Shown: positions 1 to 7,596, numbered from the stretch's first letter. The stretch: DNA of 18,964 bases from an uncultured Clostridia bacterium (GCA_947627815.1 CANQXN010000015.1:1-18964), one strand, 5' to 3'. Notes: generated by a model from the letters alone, not told the origin. Numbers and translations are program-made.

Positions 1-141
1 GCTCACGATCTCAATATTGGCGGTACTGTTGCGCCCGGCAAGCTTGCTGTTGGAACGAATGTTATAGGCGCCTTCCGGCACCGCGTGGAGGTCGGCCACT
101 TCGGCCAGAATGCGCTTCTGAATTTCATCCATGGGTTTCAT
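1..141 (-). CDS. SufB/SufD-family Fe-S cluster scaffold protein, N-terminal part (truncated by window edge)
   Basis: Only the first 47 codons lie in the window; the gene runs off the left edge. The N-terminus contains VPEGAYNIRSN followed by a GRNSTANIEI stretch, which I recognise from the short SufB/SufD-family scaffold that partners SufC in Clostridia and methanogens. Such proteins build Fe-S clusters on a SufC-driven complex in the cytosol. The ATG (139-141) overlaps the TGA of sufC (138-140) by the ATGA arrangement, so the two are translationally coupled. Whether it is SufB, SufD or the single short SufBD form cannot be settled without the rest. The short N-terminus before the conserved motif favours the short form (inference). 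Confidence 0.75.
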   Translation of the reverse strand, partial: MKPMDEIQKRILAEVADLHAVPEGAYNIRSNSKLAGRNSTANIEIVS

Positions 142-881
142 TGGTCATCCTCCTCGCCGTGATATTTCAGACAAAGGGTGCGGTCTTGCGTTGTTTTCAA
201 TAGGTCGGGCAGAATTTCCGCGCGGCTGCCGTGTTTTGTCACCCGTCCGTCCGCGATTAGCAGAATCTCATCGGCAATATTGAGAATGCGTTCCTGATGG
301 GAAATGATCAGAATCGAACCCTGCGTCTGCTTGCGCATATTTTCAAAAACGCGGATCAGGTTCTGAAAGCTCCAAAGATCGATGCCCGCCTCCGGCTCGT
401 CAAAAAGTGAAATCCTGGTGCCGCGCGCCAAAACGGTAGCAATTTCAATGCGCTTTAGCTCACCGCCGGAAAGGCTGGCATTGATCTCGCGGTCGATATA
501 ATCTTTCGCACAAAGTCCGACGGCGGACAGATAATGACAGGCTTCCGAAACCGTCAGCGGTTTGCCGGACGCCAGACGAAGCATGTCAAAAACCCCGATG
601 CCCTTAAAACGGATCGGCTGCTGAAAGGCAAAGCTGATCCCCATGCGGGCGCGTTCTGTCACCGAAGCCTCGGTGATATCCTGCCCGTCCAGAAAAATCC
701 GCCCGGCGGTGGGGGTCTCAATGCCCATGATCAGCTTGGCTAAGGTAGATTTTCCGCCGCCATTGGGGCCGGTGATAACCACAAACTTGCCGTCATCCAG
801 CGAAAAACTCACATCGCGGATGATCTGTTTCTCGCTTCCTTCTTCCGCGACTTCAAAAGAAATATTTTTCAGTTCCAACAT
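138..881 (-). CDS. sufC: SufC, Fe-S cluster assembly ABC-type ATPase
   Basis: A 247-residue soluble ABC ATPase that energises Fe-S cluster assembly on SufB/SufD. Visible motifs are Walker A GPNGGGKST (38-46; SufC usually has GPNGSGKST), a Q-loop FAFQQP (84-89), signature LSGGE (137-141) followed by KRIEIA, Walker B ISLFDEPEAGIDLWS (157-171) and the switch histidine in ISHQ (H195). The DEPEAGIDLWS form separates SufC from transporter ATPases, and no membrane partner is nearby. A GGAG about ten bases before the ATG supports the start. It lies 67 bases downstream of the metal ATPase gene in the same direction with no terminator between them, so read-through from the metal-efflux promoter is possible. 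Confidence 0.93.
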   Translation of the reverse strand: MLELKNISFEVAEEGSEKQIIRDVSFSLDDGKFVVITGPNGGGKSTLAKLIMGIETPTAGRIFLDGQDITEASVTERARMGISFAFQQPIRFKGIGVFDMLRLASGKPLTVSEACHYLSAVGLCAKDYIDREINASLSGGELKRIEIATVLARGTRISLFDEPEAGIDLWSFQNLIRVFENMRKQTQGSILIISHQERILNIADEILLIADGRVTKHGSRAEILPDLLKTTQDRTLCLKYHGEEDDQ

Positions 882-948
882 AAAATTGATTCTCCAGATC
901 GTAGAGATAAAATCACAAGAGGATAAAAGCGCATATAGGCGGTCTGTT

Positions 949-2856
949 TCACTTTTTCGCGCCGGTGTGCAGGGTTCGGATCGCGTTCAGAACCGCCAGA
1001 ATCATCACGCCGACATCGGCGAAGATCGCCATCCAGAGGTTGGCAATACCGCAGGCGCCAAGCACCAGACAAAGCAGCTTGACACCGATGGCAAAGGCGA
1101 TATTTTCCTTGACGATGCGCATACATTTCCGCGCAAGCGATACCGCCGGCGGCAATTTCATAAGATCGTCATCCATCAGCACCACATCGGCGGCGGCAAT
1201 CGCGGCATCGGACCCGAGCGCCCCCATCGCGATGCCGACATCGGCGCGGGTCAGAACCGGCGCGTCATTGATGCCGTCGCCGACAAAGGCTACCTTGCCT
1301 TGCCTGTCAGCTGATGAAAGCAGCGCTTCTAAACAGCTCACCTTGTCCTGCGGTAAAAGTTCGGCATGGACTTCCGAAATGCCAAGCTGACCCGCAACGG
1401 CTTGCCCCACCGCAGCGGCATCGCCGGTGAGCATGACGGTTTTTTTGATGCCCAAACGGCCGAGCGCGACGAGCGCCTCCCGCGCGTGGGGGCGAATCGT
1501 GTCACAGATCAGGATATGGCCGCCATAAACGCCATCGATCGCCACATGTACCACCGTTCCCACATGACTGCAGGGACAAAACGCGATCCCCAACCGCGTC
1601 ATGAGTTTATCATTGCCTACGGCAACAGAATGTCCGTCTACCAGCGCGGTAATGCCCTGACCGCCTATTTCTTCAACATCCCGCACACGCGTCTGATCCG
1701 GCGTCTGCCCATAGGCGGCGATCAGACTTTTGCTGATGGGATGGGTGGAAAAACTCTCAGCCAGCGCGGCGTATTCGATCAACATGGCATCCGGCACGGT
1801 GCCGTGATGGACGCCCGCCACCTCAAAAACGCCGGCGGTCATGGTGCCGGTTTTATCAAAAACCAAGGTTCTGACCGCAGCCAGAGATTCAAAATCATTG
1901 GCGCCCTTCACAAGCACACCCAAACGGCTGGCGCCGCCGATCCCGGCAAAGAAAGAAAGCGGGATGCTGATCACAAGAGCGCAGGGACAGCTAATCACAA
2001 GAAAGGTCAGCGCCCGATAGAGCCATACGGTAAACGCCGGCGAACGCTCGGTAAACAGCAAAAGAAACAGCGGCGGCAAAAGCGCCAAAGCAAGCGCCGA
2101 AAAACAGACGGCGGGGGTATAATATTTGGCAAATTTGGCGATAAACGCCTCGGAACGCGATTTTTTCGAGGAGGCGTTCTCCACCATATCGAGAATTTTG
2201 GAAACGGTGGATTCGCCGAATTCCTTGGTCGTCTCAACGCGTAAAACGCCGGACAGATTGACCGTGCCGCTGATCACTTCCCCGCCCGGCTCTACCTCCC
2301 GGGGCAAGCTTTCCCCGGTGAGCGCCGCCGTATCCACTGTGGAGCTGCCTTCCAGCACCACGCCGTCAAGCGGGATCTTTTCCCCTGGCCGCACGACGAT
2401 CACCGAACCGGGCGCTACCTCGGCGGGATCTTTGGCAACGGTGGTTCCGTCTGCCAGCTCCAAATTGGCGCTGTCCGGGCGAATGTCCATGAGAGCGGCA
2501 ATATTGCGGCGGCTTTTCCCCACCGCCACGCTCTGAAAAAGTTCACCGGTCTGATAAAACAGCATCACAGCCACGGCCTCGAGGAAATCCCCATTGCCGA
2601 TCATGGCCAGAGCAAAGGCGCCTACCGTCGCCACCGCCATCAGAAAATTTTCATCGAACGGACGGAACCGGATGATGCCCTTTACCGCTTTGCGCAACAC
2701 ATCATAGGAAACAATGCCGTACGGCACGAGATAACAAAGCAAGAGCGCCCAGCGCGGATCTGTGAAAAGCCCCGTCTTTTCGAAAATCACAAGAAGGGCT
2801 GTCAACGCCGCAGAAAGAAGGATGCGAAACAGCATGATTTTCTGTTTTCTGTTCAT
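949..2856 (-). CDS. P1B-type heavy-metal-exporting ATPase (Zn2+/Cd2+/Pb2+ type)
   Basis: A 635-residue membrane pump. In order it shows N-terminal hydrophobic helices (about 8-60 and 72-105), actuator TGES (180-183), transmembrane CPC metal site in SCPCALVISIP (290-292), phosphorylation motif DKTGT (334-338), the P1B hallmark HP (372-373), and hinge GDGINDAP (526-533). Two C-terminal helices carry a lysine (K593) and DVG (D614), as in the Zn/Cd/Pb subgroup (ZntA/CadA), so divalent soft-metal export is the likely role. It lacks an N-terminal metal-binding domain; that domain is encoded by the gene 15 bases upstream. A CPCSH cluster (427-431) in the nucleotide-binding domain is unusual. The start has GGGAG eight bases upstream. 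Exact metal specificity is inferred. Confidence 0.93.
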   Translation of the reverse strand: MNRKQKIMLFRILLSAALTALLVIFEKTGLFTDPRWALLLCYLVPYGIVSYDVLRKAVKGIIRFRPFDENFLMAVATVGAFALAMIGNGDFLEAVAVMLFYQTGELFQSVAVGKSRRNIAALMDIRPDSANLELADGTTVAKDPAEVAPGSVIVVRPGEKIPLDGVVLEGSSTVDTAALTGESLPREVEPGGEVISGTVNLSGVLRVETTKEFGESTVSKILDMVENASSKKSRSEAFIAKFAKYYTPAVCFSALALALLPPLFLLLFTERSPAFTVWLYRALTFLVISCPCALVISIPLSFFAGIGGASRLGVLVKGANDFESLAAVRTLVFDKTGTMTAGVFEVAGVHHGTVPDAMLIEYAALAESFSTHPISKSLIAAYGQTPDQTRVRDVEEIGGQGITALVDGHSVAVGNDKLMTRLGIAFCPCSHVGTVVHVAIDGVYGGHILICDTIRPHAREALVALGRLGIKKTVMLTGDAAAVGQAVAGQLGISEVHAELLPQDKVSCLEALLSSADRQGKVAFVGDGINDAPVLTRADVGIAMGALGSDAAIAAADVVLMDDDLMKLPPAVSLARKCMRIVKENIAFAIGVKLLCLVLGACGIANLWMAIFADVGVMILAVLNAIRTLHTGAKK

Positions 2857-2871
2857 AGCGCAGGCTCCCGA

Positions 2872-3090
2872 TCAGAACGCGATGTCGCAGTCGTCTTCCA
2901 CTTTGCGGCAATTCTTTAATACCTTTTTCATCACCGCCGTACAATCGACGCCTTCTTCAAATTCGACAGTCATTTTCAATGCCATAAAATTCACGACAGC
3001 GTCTTTCACGCCCGGCGTGGCTTTGGCGGCATCCTCCATCAGATTCGCGCAGTTGGCGCAGTCCACTTCGATCGCATAGGTCTTCTTCAT
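2872..3090 (-). CDS. Stand-alone heavy-metal-associated (HMA) domain protein
   Basis: A 72-residue cytosolic protein with the HMA ferredoxin-like fold signature: VDCANCANLME (C11 and C14 as metal ligands), GV at 27-28 and VNFMALKMTVEF (33-44). Three more cysteines (C50, C61, C68) sit in the C-terminal part and could add metal ligands. The chosen ATG at 3090 has an AGGAT-type ribosome site about ten bases upstream. Longer in-frame starts up to 3135 would overlap the operator and transcription start region, so they are rejected. It directly precedes the P-type ATPase, which lacks its own HMA domain. It is therefore probably a metal chaperone or a detached regulatory domain of that pump (inference). 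Confidence 0.85.
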   Translation of the reverse strand: MKKTYAIEVDCANCANLMEDAAKATPGVKDAVVNFMALKMTVEFEEGVDCTAVMKKVLKNCRKVEDDCDIAF

Positions 3091-3120
3091 CGGTCGCAAC
3101 ATCCTTTCAGAGTCAATATT

Positions 3121-3168
3121 TGAACAGTTGTTCAATTGCTATTATATTCAAATTTTGTTCTCTGTCAA
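3121..3168 (-). promoter_or_regulatory. Promoter of the HMA/metal-ATPase operon with ArsR/SmtB-like operator
   Basis: On the minus strand TTGACA (3163-3168) is followed after 16 bases by TATAAT (3141-3146). Just downstream, across the expected transcription start, lies the dyad TGAACA-N2-TGTTCA (3121-3134). This TGAA-type palindrome is the classical half-site of ArsR/SmtB-family metal sensors such as SmtB, CzrA and CadC. Its position suggests repression released by Zn, Cd or Pb. No ArsR-family gene is present in this window. Confidence 0.75.
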
Positions 3169-3246
3169 TAGGGATGGGCAAAAAAAATAAAAAAAATAGT
3201 CAAGCGTTAAAAAGCGTGGAAGGAGGCGCGATGATTTTATGATTTT

Positions 3247-4224
3247 TCAACGATCCTGCCCCGCGCTGTCGGCCGTCTTTCTTGGCTTGCGCAGCAAAAA
3301 GAAGAGCAGCACGCCCAAAATCGGGAGGCAGAGACACGAGATCACGATCCACCATGTGCCGTCCGCCGTATCCACCCGCGTGTAGAGAAAACCGACCAGA
3401 TTAAAAGAGGCATGTACAACGAGAGAAGGAAAAAGAGAACGGTAGCGATAATAGAGCGCGCCAAAAAGAATGCCGCAGCAAGAAGCATACAAAAACCAAA
3501 CGAAATTCCCGTGAACCGCGCCGAATAAAAGCGCGGGCAGGAGAATTGCAACCGGCGCGGGCCAAATTTTCCCAAGTTGGCTCACCGGAAATACGCGGTA
3601 GACGAGTTCTTCGGTAAGGGGCGCAAAAACCACCAGCGCCAAAAAATTGACAAAGACACTGCCCTGCGCCGTGACGGCGGAGGAAGCGTTGATATACTCT
3701 TCCGAAAGGCCGGGGGCAACGACGCTGACAAGCCAAAGAAAGGCCGAAACGCCATGATAGAGGGCGATGCCTGTAAAAATCGCCAGCGGATAGCAGAACC
3801 GGGGAATGGGGCGCAAAGAGAAACTTGTCACCGCCCAACGCCCCCGGGCGTTCGGCTCTCCCGGCATCCGCGGCTCGCTTTTTTTCGGCGCAAGTCGGGT
3901 CAAAAGGAAAAAGAAGAGAAAAAGCAAAAGCAGGGTGGCCGCGTTGGAAATGACGCTGATCCCATCGTTCCATCGGCGGACGATCTCGGTGGCCCTCTCC
4001 GCAAGCTCTTGGGAGGGCCGATCCCGTCCCAACTCCCCAATCGCTTTAAAACTGGCGGCAAGCGCGGCGACGCCGGCAACGATCACCTGCATCAGAAGAT
4101 GCAGAAGAGGCGCCGCTACCGCATAAAGAAGGAGCCGCAGTTTGTCCTTCGTCCCTGACACGGGCGGCGAAGCGCCCTGCCCCTTCGGTTCGGGGGAAAC
4201 GGCGGGGCGATCCTGCGCCTTCAT
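3247..4224 (-). CDS. CPBP-family (CAAX/Abi) intramembrane protease
   Basis: A 325-residue multi-pass membrane protein. It has a charged N-terminal tail (1-30), hydrophobic segments at about 30-58, 92-112, 140-170, 190-205, 222-260, 265-282 and 290-311, and a basic C-terminus. The catalytic signature of CPBP glutamic-type proteases is complete: EELVYR (E205, E206, R210), H238 in AVHGNF, and HASFN (H271, N275). Substrates of bacterial members are mostly unknown, with maturation, immunity and protein-secretion roles described in the family. The ATG at 4224 overlaps the malQ stop by ATGA, so longer upstream starts inside malQ are rejected. It is the last gene of the dusB-malQ unit; a T-rich minus-strand stretch follows but no clear hairpin. 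Confidence 0.88.
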   Translation of the reverse strand: MKAQDRPAVSPEPKGQGASPPVSGTKDKLRLLLYAVAAPLLHLLMQVIVAGVAALAASFKAIGELGRDRPSQELAERATEIVRRWNDGISVISNAATLLLLFLFFFLLTRLAPKKSEPRMPGEPNARGRWAVTSFSLRPIPRFCYPLAIFTGIALYHGVSAFLWLVSVVAPGLSEEYINASSAVTAQGSVFVNFLALVVFAPLTEELVYRVFPVSQLGKIWPAPVAILLPALLFGAVHGNFVWFLYASCCGILFGALYYRYRSLFPSLVVHASFNLVGFLYTRVDTADGTWWIVISCLCLPILGVLLFFLLRKPRKTADSAGQDR

Positions 4225-5696
4225 ACCGGCCTCCTCCGCCCAAAGAGGCGGTTCACCTGATCCCAGACGGCGGGATCCAGCGAGGCCAACTGCTCTTTGC
4301 TGACACGGTATCGCCAACTGCCACCGGCCACACCCGGTACATTCATCCGCGTATCGGCGCCATAGCCTAAAAGATCCTGCAGCGGGAAAATGACAATGTC
4401 GGCGTGGCTGCGGAAGATCGCCTCCCGCATCGCGGGCAGTCCTTTTGTCCAATCGGCATCATGGTAGCCGCAGTAATCAAGCATAAAGCGGCGTTTGCCT
4501 TCCTCACATTCCCACAGATAACCGAGTAAGGTATTGTTGTCATGCGTGCCGGAGTAAGCCACACAGTTTTTCGGATAGGCGTGTGGACGGTGATAGTCAT
4601 CTTCTCCGTCAAAACCGAACTGAAAGACCCGCATCCCGGGCAAGCCGCTTTTTTCCACAAGGTGTCTGACATCGTCGTCGATGTCGCCGAGATCCTCGGC
4701 AATGATCATGCCCCGCCCGGCCGCCTTTTTGAGCAGTTTGACAAAAGAAAGTCCGGGACCCGGATACCACTTGCCGTTTTTCGCGTTTTCCGCCCCGGCG
4801 GGCAAGGCATAATAGGAAGAAAAGGCGCGGAAATGGTCGATGCGCACTCCGTCATAGATTTTCATGGTATGCGCCATCCGTTCCTGCCACCAGGCGTAGC
4901 CGTTTTCTTTCATGCGTTCCCAGTTGTAAATGGGATTGCCCCACAATTGTCCTTCCGGCGCAAAATAATCCGGCGGGACGCCCGCCACCAAAGTCGGCCG
5001 CATCTGTTCGTCCAGCAGGAAATTTTCCGGAGCCTCATAGACATCGGCGCTGTCAATGTCCACATAAATGGGCATATCTCCGATGATGAGAATTCCCTTT
5101 TCATTGGCATACCGCTTGAGCGCTTTCCATTGGGTGAAAAAGGTATATTGCAAAAAGCAGTGCATGAAATAGAGGTCGGCGTCTTCTTGGACGGCGGGAT
5201 CCCACTGCCGGAACGGCTTGCCGCCGTTTGCTTCCTTTTTCGCCATAAAATGACAGAAACTTTCTAAACGCGGGTTCTCAGACACAAAAGAAAAGACGGC
5301 TCGGCGTTTTTCCCCGTTCACCCTGCGCGAGGCGGCAAGATAGAGAGGAAAGCGCTTTTGGAGCGCGTCAAAATCGCAGACATAAGGCTGCGCCTCGACC
5401 AAACCGGCAAGCTCGTCTTGGGTCAGAAGTCCCTCGCTTGCCAGTTCGTCAAGGTCAATAAAATAAGGATTGCCGGCAAACGCCGACACCGATTTATAGG
5501 GAGAGCCGCTGTCATCCGGCCAGGCAAAAGGAAGTACCTGCCAATAGGTAAATCCCGCCGCGGCCAGAAAATCCACAAACTGCCGCGCGCCTTTACCAAA
5601 AGAACCGCAGCCGTACGGTCCCGGCAGCGAGGAAATGTGAAGGAGTACCCCGCTGCGCCGTTTTTGCCGAGTTTCTTTTATGTTGTTCTCTTTCAT
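4221..5696 (-). CDS. malQ: 4-alpha-glucanotransferase (amylomaltase, GH77)
   Basis: A 491-residue cytosolic enzyme of normal family length that transfers glucan segments between alpha-1,4-glucans in maltodextrin and glycogen metabolism. Visible GH77 features are the N-terminal GVLLHISSLPGPYGCGSFG (16-34), LPFAWPDDSGSPYKSVSAFAG (55-75, given in outline), catalytic nucleophile D287 in VRIDHFRAF, acid/base E334 in IIAEDLGDI, and transition-state D386 in YSGTHDNNT. The ATG at 5696 follows GGGAGG with suitable spacing. Reading the frame further upstream gives non-conserved sequence overlapping dusB and is rejected. It sits 32 bases after dusB and overlaps the protease gene, so it appears to be the middle gene of a three-gene unit. 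No other glycogen or maltose gene is present in the window. Confidence 0.95.
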   Translation of the reverse strand: MKENNIKETRQKRRSGVLLHISSLPGPYGCGSFGKGARQFVDFLAAAGFTYWQVLPFAWPDDSGSPYKSVSAFAGNPYFIDLDELASEGLLTQDELAGLVEAQPYVCDFDALQKRFPLYLAASRRVNGEKRRAVFSFVSENPRLESFCHFMAKKEANGGKPFRQWDPAVQEDADLYFMHCFLQYTFFTQWKALKRYANEKGILIIGDMPIYVDIDSADVYEAPENFLLDEQMRPTLVAGVPPDYFAPEGQLWGNPIYNWERMKENGYAWWQERMAHTMKIYDGVRIDHFRAFSSYYALPAGAENAKNGKWYPGPGLSFVKLLKKAAGRGMIIAEDLGDIDDDVRHLVEKSGLPGMRVFQFGFDGEDDYHRPHAYPKNCVAYSGTHDNNTLLGYLWECEEGKRRFMLDYCGYHDADWTKGLPAMREAIFRSHADIVIFPLQDLLGYGADTRMNVPGVAGGSWRYRVSKEQLASLDPAVWDQVNRLFGRRRPV

Positions 5697-5728
5697 TTTA
5701 ATCCTCCCGGACGCTATTTCCGCCCTTT

Positions 5729-6742
5729 TCAGCTGTCCCCGCCGTTTTCGCCCGAAAAGGCAGGCAACGCGTCCAATTTCTGCAAAAGCTCCTCCAGCGT
5801 CAAAGCGCTGTTCACCGCGCGGCGGAACGCCGCCGCCCCGCGCATCCCGGTCACATACCAGGCTAAATGTTTTCGCGCTTCTCTGACGCCAACGACTTCT
5901 CCTTTGTCCTCGCACAAAAGCCGGATATGCTCCCTTGCCATACAAAGTTGTTCTTCCGGCGTCGGCGGAACATACTCTTTGCCCTCGAATGCGGCTGTGA
6001 TTTCAGCAAAAAGCCAGGGATTTCCTTCGGCACCCTGCGCCACCATAATGCCGTCGCAGCCGGTTTCGCTTTTCATGATCAGCGCGTCTTTGGCGCCGGC
6101 AATGCCGCCATTGCCTACCACCGGGATGGAGAGCGCCTCTTTGACAGCGGCGATAACGGCAAGATCGACCGGCGGCCGATAGAGTTGTTCCCGGGTGCGT
6201 CCGTGTACCGTCACCATAGCGGCACCCGCTTCCTGAACGGCAAGCGCCACTTCCACGGCGTTTTTGCAATGTTCGTTCCAGCCGGCGCGGATCTTGACTG
6301 TCACCGGCAAGGGGGTGGCCGCGACCACGGCTTTTACAATATCATGCGCTTTTTCGGGATTTTTCATGAGAGCGGAGCCATCGCCGCCCGAGACAATTTT
6401 TCTGACGGGGCATCCCATGTTGATATCGATGGCGGCGGGCGCGCATTCGCTGACACAGCCGTGATAACTGCCGTTTGCCAAAAGAGCCGCCGCTTCCGCC
6501 ATAATGTCCGGTTCCGAACCGAAAATCTGAATCGCCATAGGCGCTTCTTCGGCGCGGATCCGCGCCAAAACGGCGGTCTTTTCATCCCGGTAATGCATCG
6601 CCTTAGCGGAAACCATTTCAGAAACGGTAAATTCCGCGCCGCATCGCCGGCAGAGCGCCCGGAACGCATAATCGGTGACACCAGCCATCGGCGCCAGCAA
6701 AATTCCATTTTTCAGTGTGACATTGCCGATACAAAATGACAT
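5729..6742 (-). CDS. dusB: tRNA-dihydrouridine synthase (DusB-type)
   Basis: A 337-residue FMN-dependent enzyme that reduces uridine to dihydrouridine in the tRNA D-loop using NAD(P)H. It shows the TIM-barrel start APMAGVTDYAFR (17-28), catalytic NMGCP (C111), VKIRAGW (149-155), HGRTREQ (180-186), and the FMN phosphate sites GNGGI (210-214) and GAEGNPW (237-243). The latter is preceded by AQ where family members usually have GR, a small departure. The ATG at 6742 is where conservation begins; reading further upstream would enter the RNase P RNA gene. Only about 25 bases separate it from the 3' end of rnpB, with no terminator and a weak GGGG ribosome site, so it probably depends on transcripts passing through rnpB. 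Confidence 0.92.
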   Translation of the reverse strand: MSFCIGNVTLKNGILLAPMAGVTDYAFRALCRRCGAEFTVSEMVSAKAMHYRDEKTAVLARIRAEEAPMAIQIFGSEPDIMAEAAALLANGSYHGCVSECAPAAIDINMGCPVRKIVSGGDGSALMKNPEKAHDIVKAVVAATPLPVTVKIRAGWNEHCKNAVEVALAVQEAGAAMVTVHGRTREQLYRPPVDLAVIAAVKEALSIPVVGNGGIAGAKDALIMKSETGCDGIMVAQGAEGNPWLFAEITAAFEGKEYVPPTPEEQLCMAREHIRLLCEDKGEVVGVREARKHLAWYVTGMRGAAAFRRAVNSALTLEELLQKLDALPAFSGENGGDS

Positions 6743-6765
6743 GGGTTCCCCGCTTGTTTTCAAGA

Positions 6766-7124
6766 TTGACCGAGCCTGTAAGCCGGGTTCTGTGCCGCAA
6801 AGCGGCCGCTGCCATCTATCTTGGCTTTCCGTCACCGGAAAGCTCCTTGCCGCCAACGGGATGCTGTCGGGTCAACATCGCTTGCGCGCTCCCATAGGCG
6901 TTGCTTCGGATAGGGTTTACATTTGCAGACTGTTACCAGCCTGCCGGTGAGCTCTTACCTCGCCTTTCCATCCTTACCTGACAAGCAGGCGGTTTATTTC
7001 TGTTGCACTTTCCCGGAGGTCACCCTCGGCGGATGTTATCCGTTATCCTGCCCTGTGAAGCCCGGACTTTCCTCACAATACTACCTTTCGGCCTGATATT
7101 GCGCGGCAGCGCGGCTCGGTCGGG
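6766..7124 (-). ncRNA. rnpB: RNase P RNA (class A-like)
   Basis: The catalytic RNA that trims tRNA 5' leaders. On the minus strand the conserved core is readable in order: GAGGAAAGTCCGGGC near the 5' end, CACAGGGCAGG, the GGTAAGAGCTCACCG segment, GTAAACCC in the middle, and ACAGAACCCGGCTTA near the 3' end. The ends are fixed by a perfect nine-base P1 helix, GACCGAGCC (7121-7113) pairing with GGCTCGGTC (6776-6768), and by the promoter just upstream. The length of about 359 bases is normal. The exact termini are approximate to a few bases. dusB begins about 25 bases after the 3' end. Confidence 0.96.
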
Positions 7125-7128
7125 TATT

Positions 7129-7157
7129 ATTATAGTACGATTTGCCTGTTTTGTCAA
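7129..7157 (-). promoter_or_regulatory. Perfect sigma-A promoter of rnpB
   Basis: The minus strand reads TTGACA (7157-7152), a 17-base spacer, then TATAAT (7134-7129). This is an exact consensus and places transcription start at about 7122, at the first bases of the RNase P RNA P1 helix. Confidence 0.9.
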
Positions 7158-7198
7158 GAAAAAAGAACCAAAAGGAGACAGAAACCACCCTTTGCCAA

Positions 7199-7275
7199 GA
7201 GAAAACACGAGTGTTTTTCTCGGCATCTCTTTCCGAGAAAAGCAGGATGGAGCGCCATGCCTCGGGCGATCCTGC
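7199..7275. other. Hairpin-rich spacer of unknown role
   Basis: This lies between the divergent rnpB and tRNA promoters. Segment GAGAAAA (7199-7205) can pair with TTTTCTC (7215-7221), but TTTTCTCGG (7215-7223) can instead pair perfectly with CCGAGAAAA (7233-7241), so the two hairpins exclude each other. A third stem joins GCAGGAT (7242-7248) to ATCCTGC (7269-7275) around an inner GC-rich hairpin. No plausible coding frame or promoter of its own was found. It may be an untranslated structured RNA, a terminator pair, or chance. Confidence 0.4.
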
Positions 7276-7324
7276 CGCGCATCGCGTTATCACACAGAAA
7301 AAATAAAAAATTTTTTAAAGCCTA

Positions 7325-7353
7325 TTGACAAGACGAGCTTTTTTTGATACAAT
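7325..7353 (+). promoter_or_regulatory. Promoter of the tRNA-Ser/tRNA-Ala unit
   Basis: TTGACA (7325-7330), a 17-base spacer and TACAAT (7348-7353) lie about 45 bases before tRNA-Ser. The -35 box is perfect and the -10 box has one change. An AT-rich stretch (7285-7318) lies just upstream and could act as an UP element. Confidence 0.85.
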
Positions 7354-7397
7354 AACCTTTGCGATTGGCCATGTTGCCGATCGTTGCGATACGATTG

Positions 7398-7488
7398 GGA
7401 GAAGTCGCCTAGTTGGTCGAGGGCGCACGACTGGAAATCGTGTAACCCGTAAAAGGGTTCCAGAGTTCGAATCTCTGCTTCTCCGCCA
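7398..7488 (+). tRNA. tRNA-Ser (anticodon GGA)
   Basis: The acceptor stem GGAGAAG (7398-7404) pairs with CTTCTCC (7478-7484), followed by discriminator G and an encoded CCA (7486-7488). The anticodon stem CACGA/TCGTG encloses loop CTGGAAA, giving anticodon GGA, which reads UCC and UCU. A long variable arm (AACCC/GGGTT) and the T-arm CAGAG-TTCGAAT-CTCTG identify a class II tRNA. The discriminator G and long variable arm are serine identity features. Length is 91 bases including CCA. Confidence 0.96.
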
Positions 7489-7520
7489 CGAAAGCCGGCT
7501 TTCTCATCCCGGTTTTCTTT

Positions 7521-7596
7521 GGGGCATTAGCGCAGTTGGGAGCGCGCAACACTGGCAGTGTTGAGGTCACGGGTTCGAATCCCGTATGCTCCACCA
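7521..7596 (+). tRNA. tRNA-Ala (anticodon GGC)
   Basis: The acceptor stem GGGGCAT (7521-7527) pairs with ATGCTCC (7586-7592) and includes the G3-U70 wobble that marks alanine tRNAs. Discriminator A and an encoded CCA (7594-7596) follow. The anticodon loop CTGGCAG gives GGC, which reads GCC. The T-arm is ACGGG-TTCGAAT-CCCGT. It is 32 bases after tRNA-Ser and probably shares its promoter. Confidence 0.96.

Noticed and set aside
643..1314. Long plus-strand open frames opposite sufC and the metal ATPase, and similar shadows opposite malQ, dusB and flotillin (for example 14912-16834).
   Set aside because: They lie opposite genes with complete catalytic motifs, have low-complexity Arg/His/Gly-rich translations, and lack domains or ribosome sites.
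3220..3242. A plus-strand GGAGG followed by an ATG and a three-codon frame.
   Set aside because: The frame ends after three codons and no gene follows on that strand; it is probably chance.
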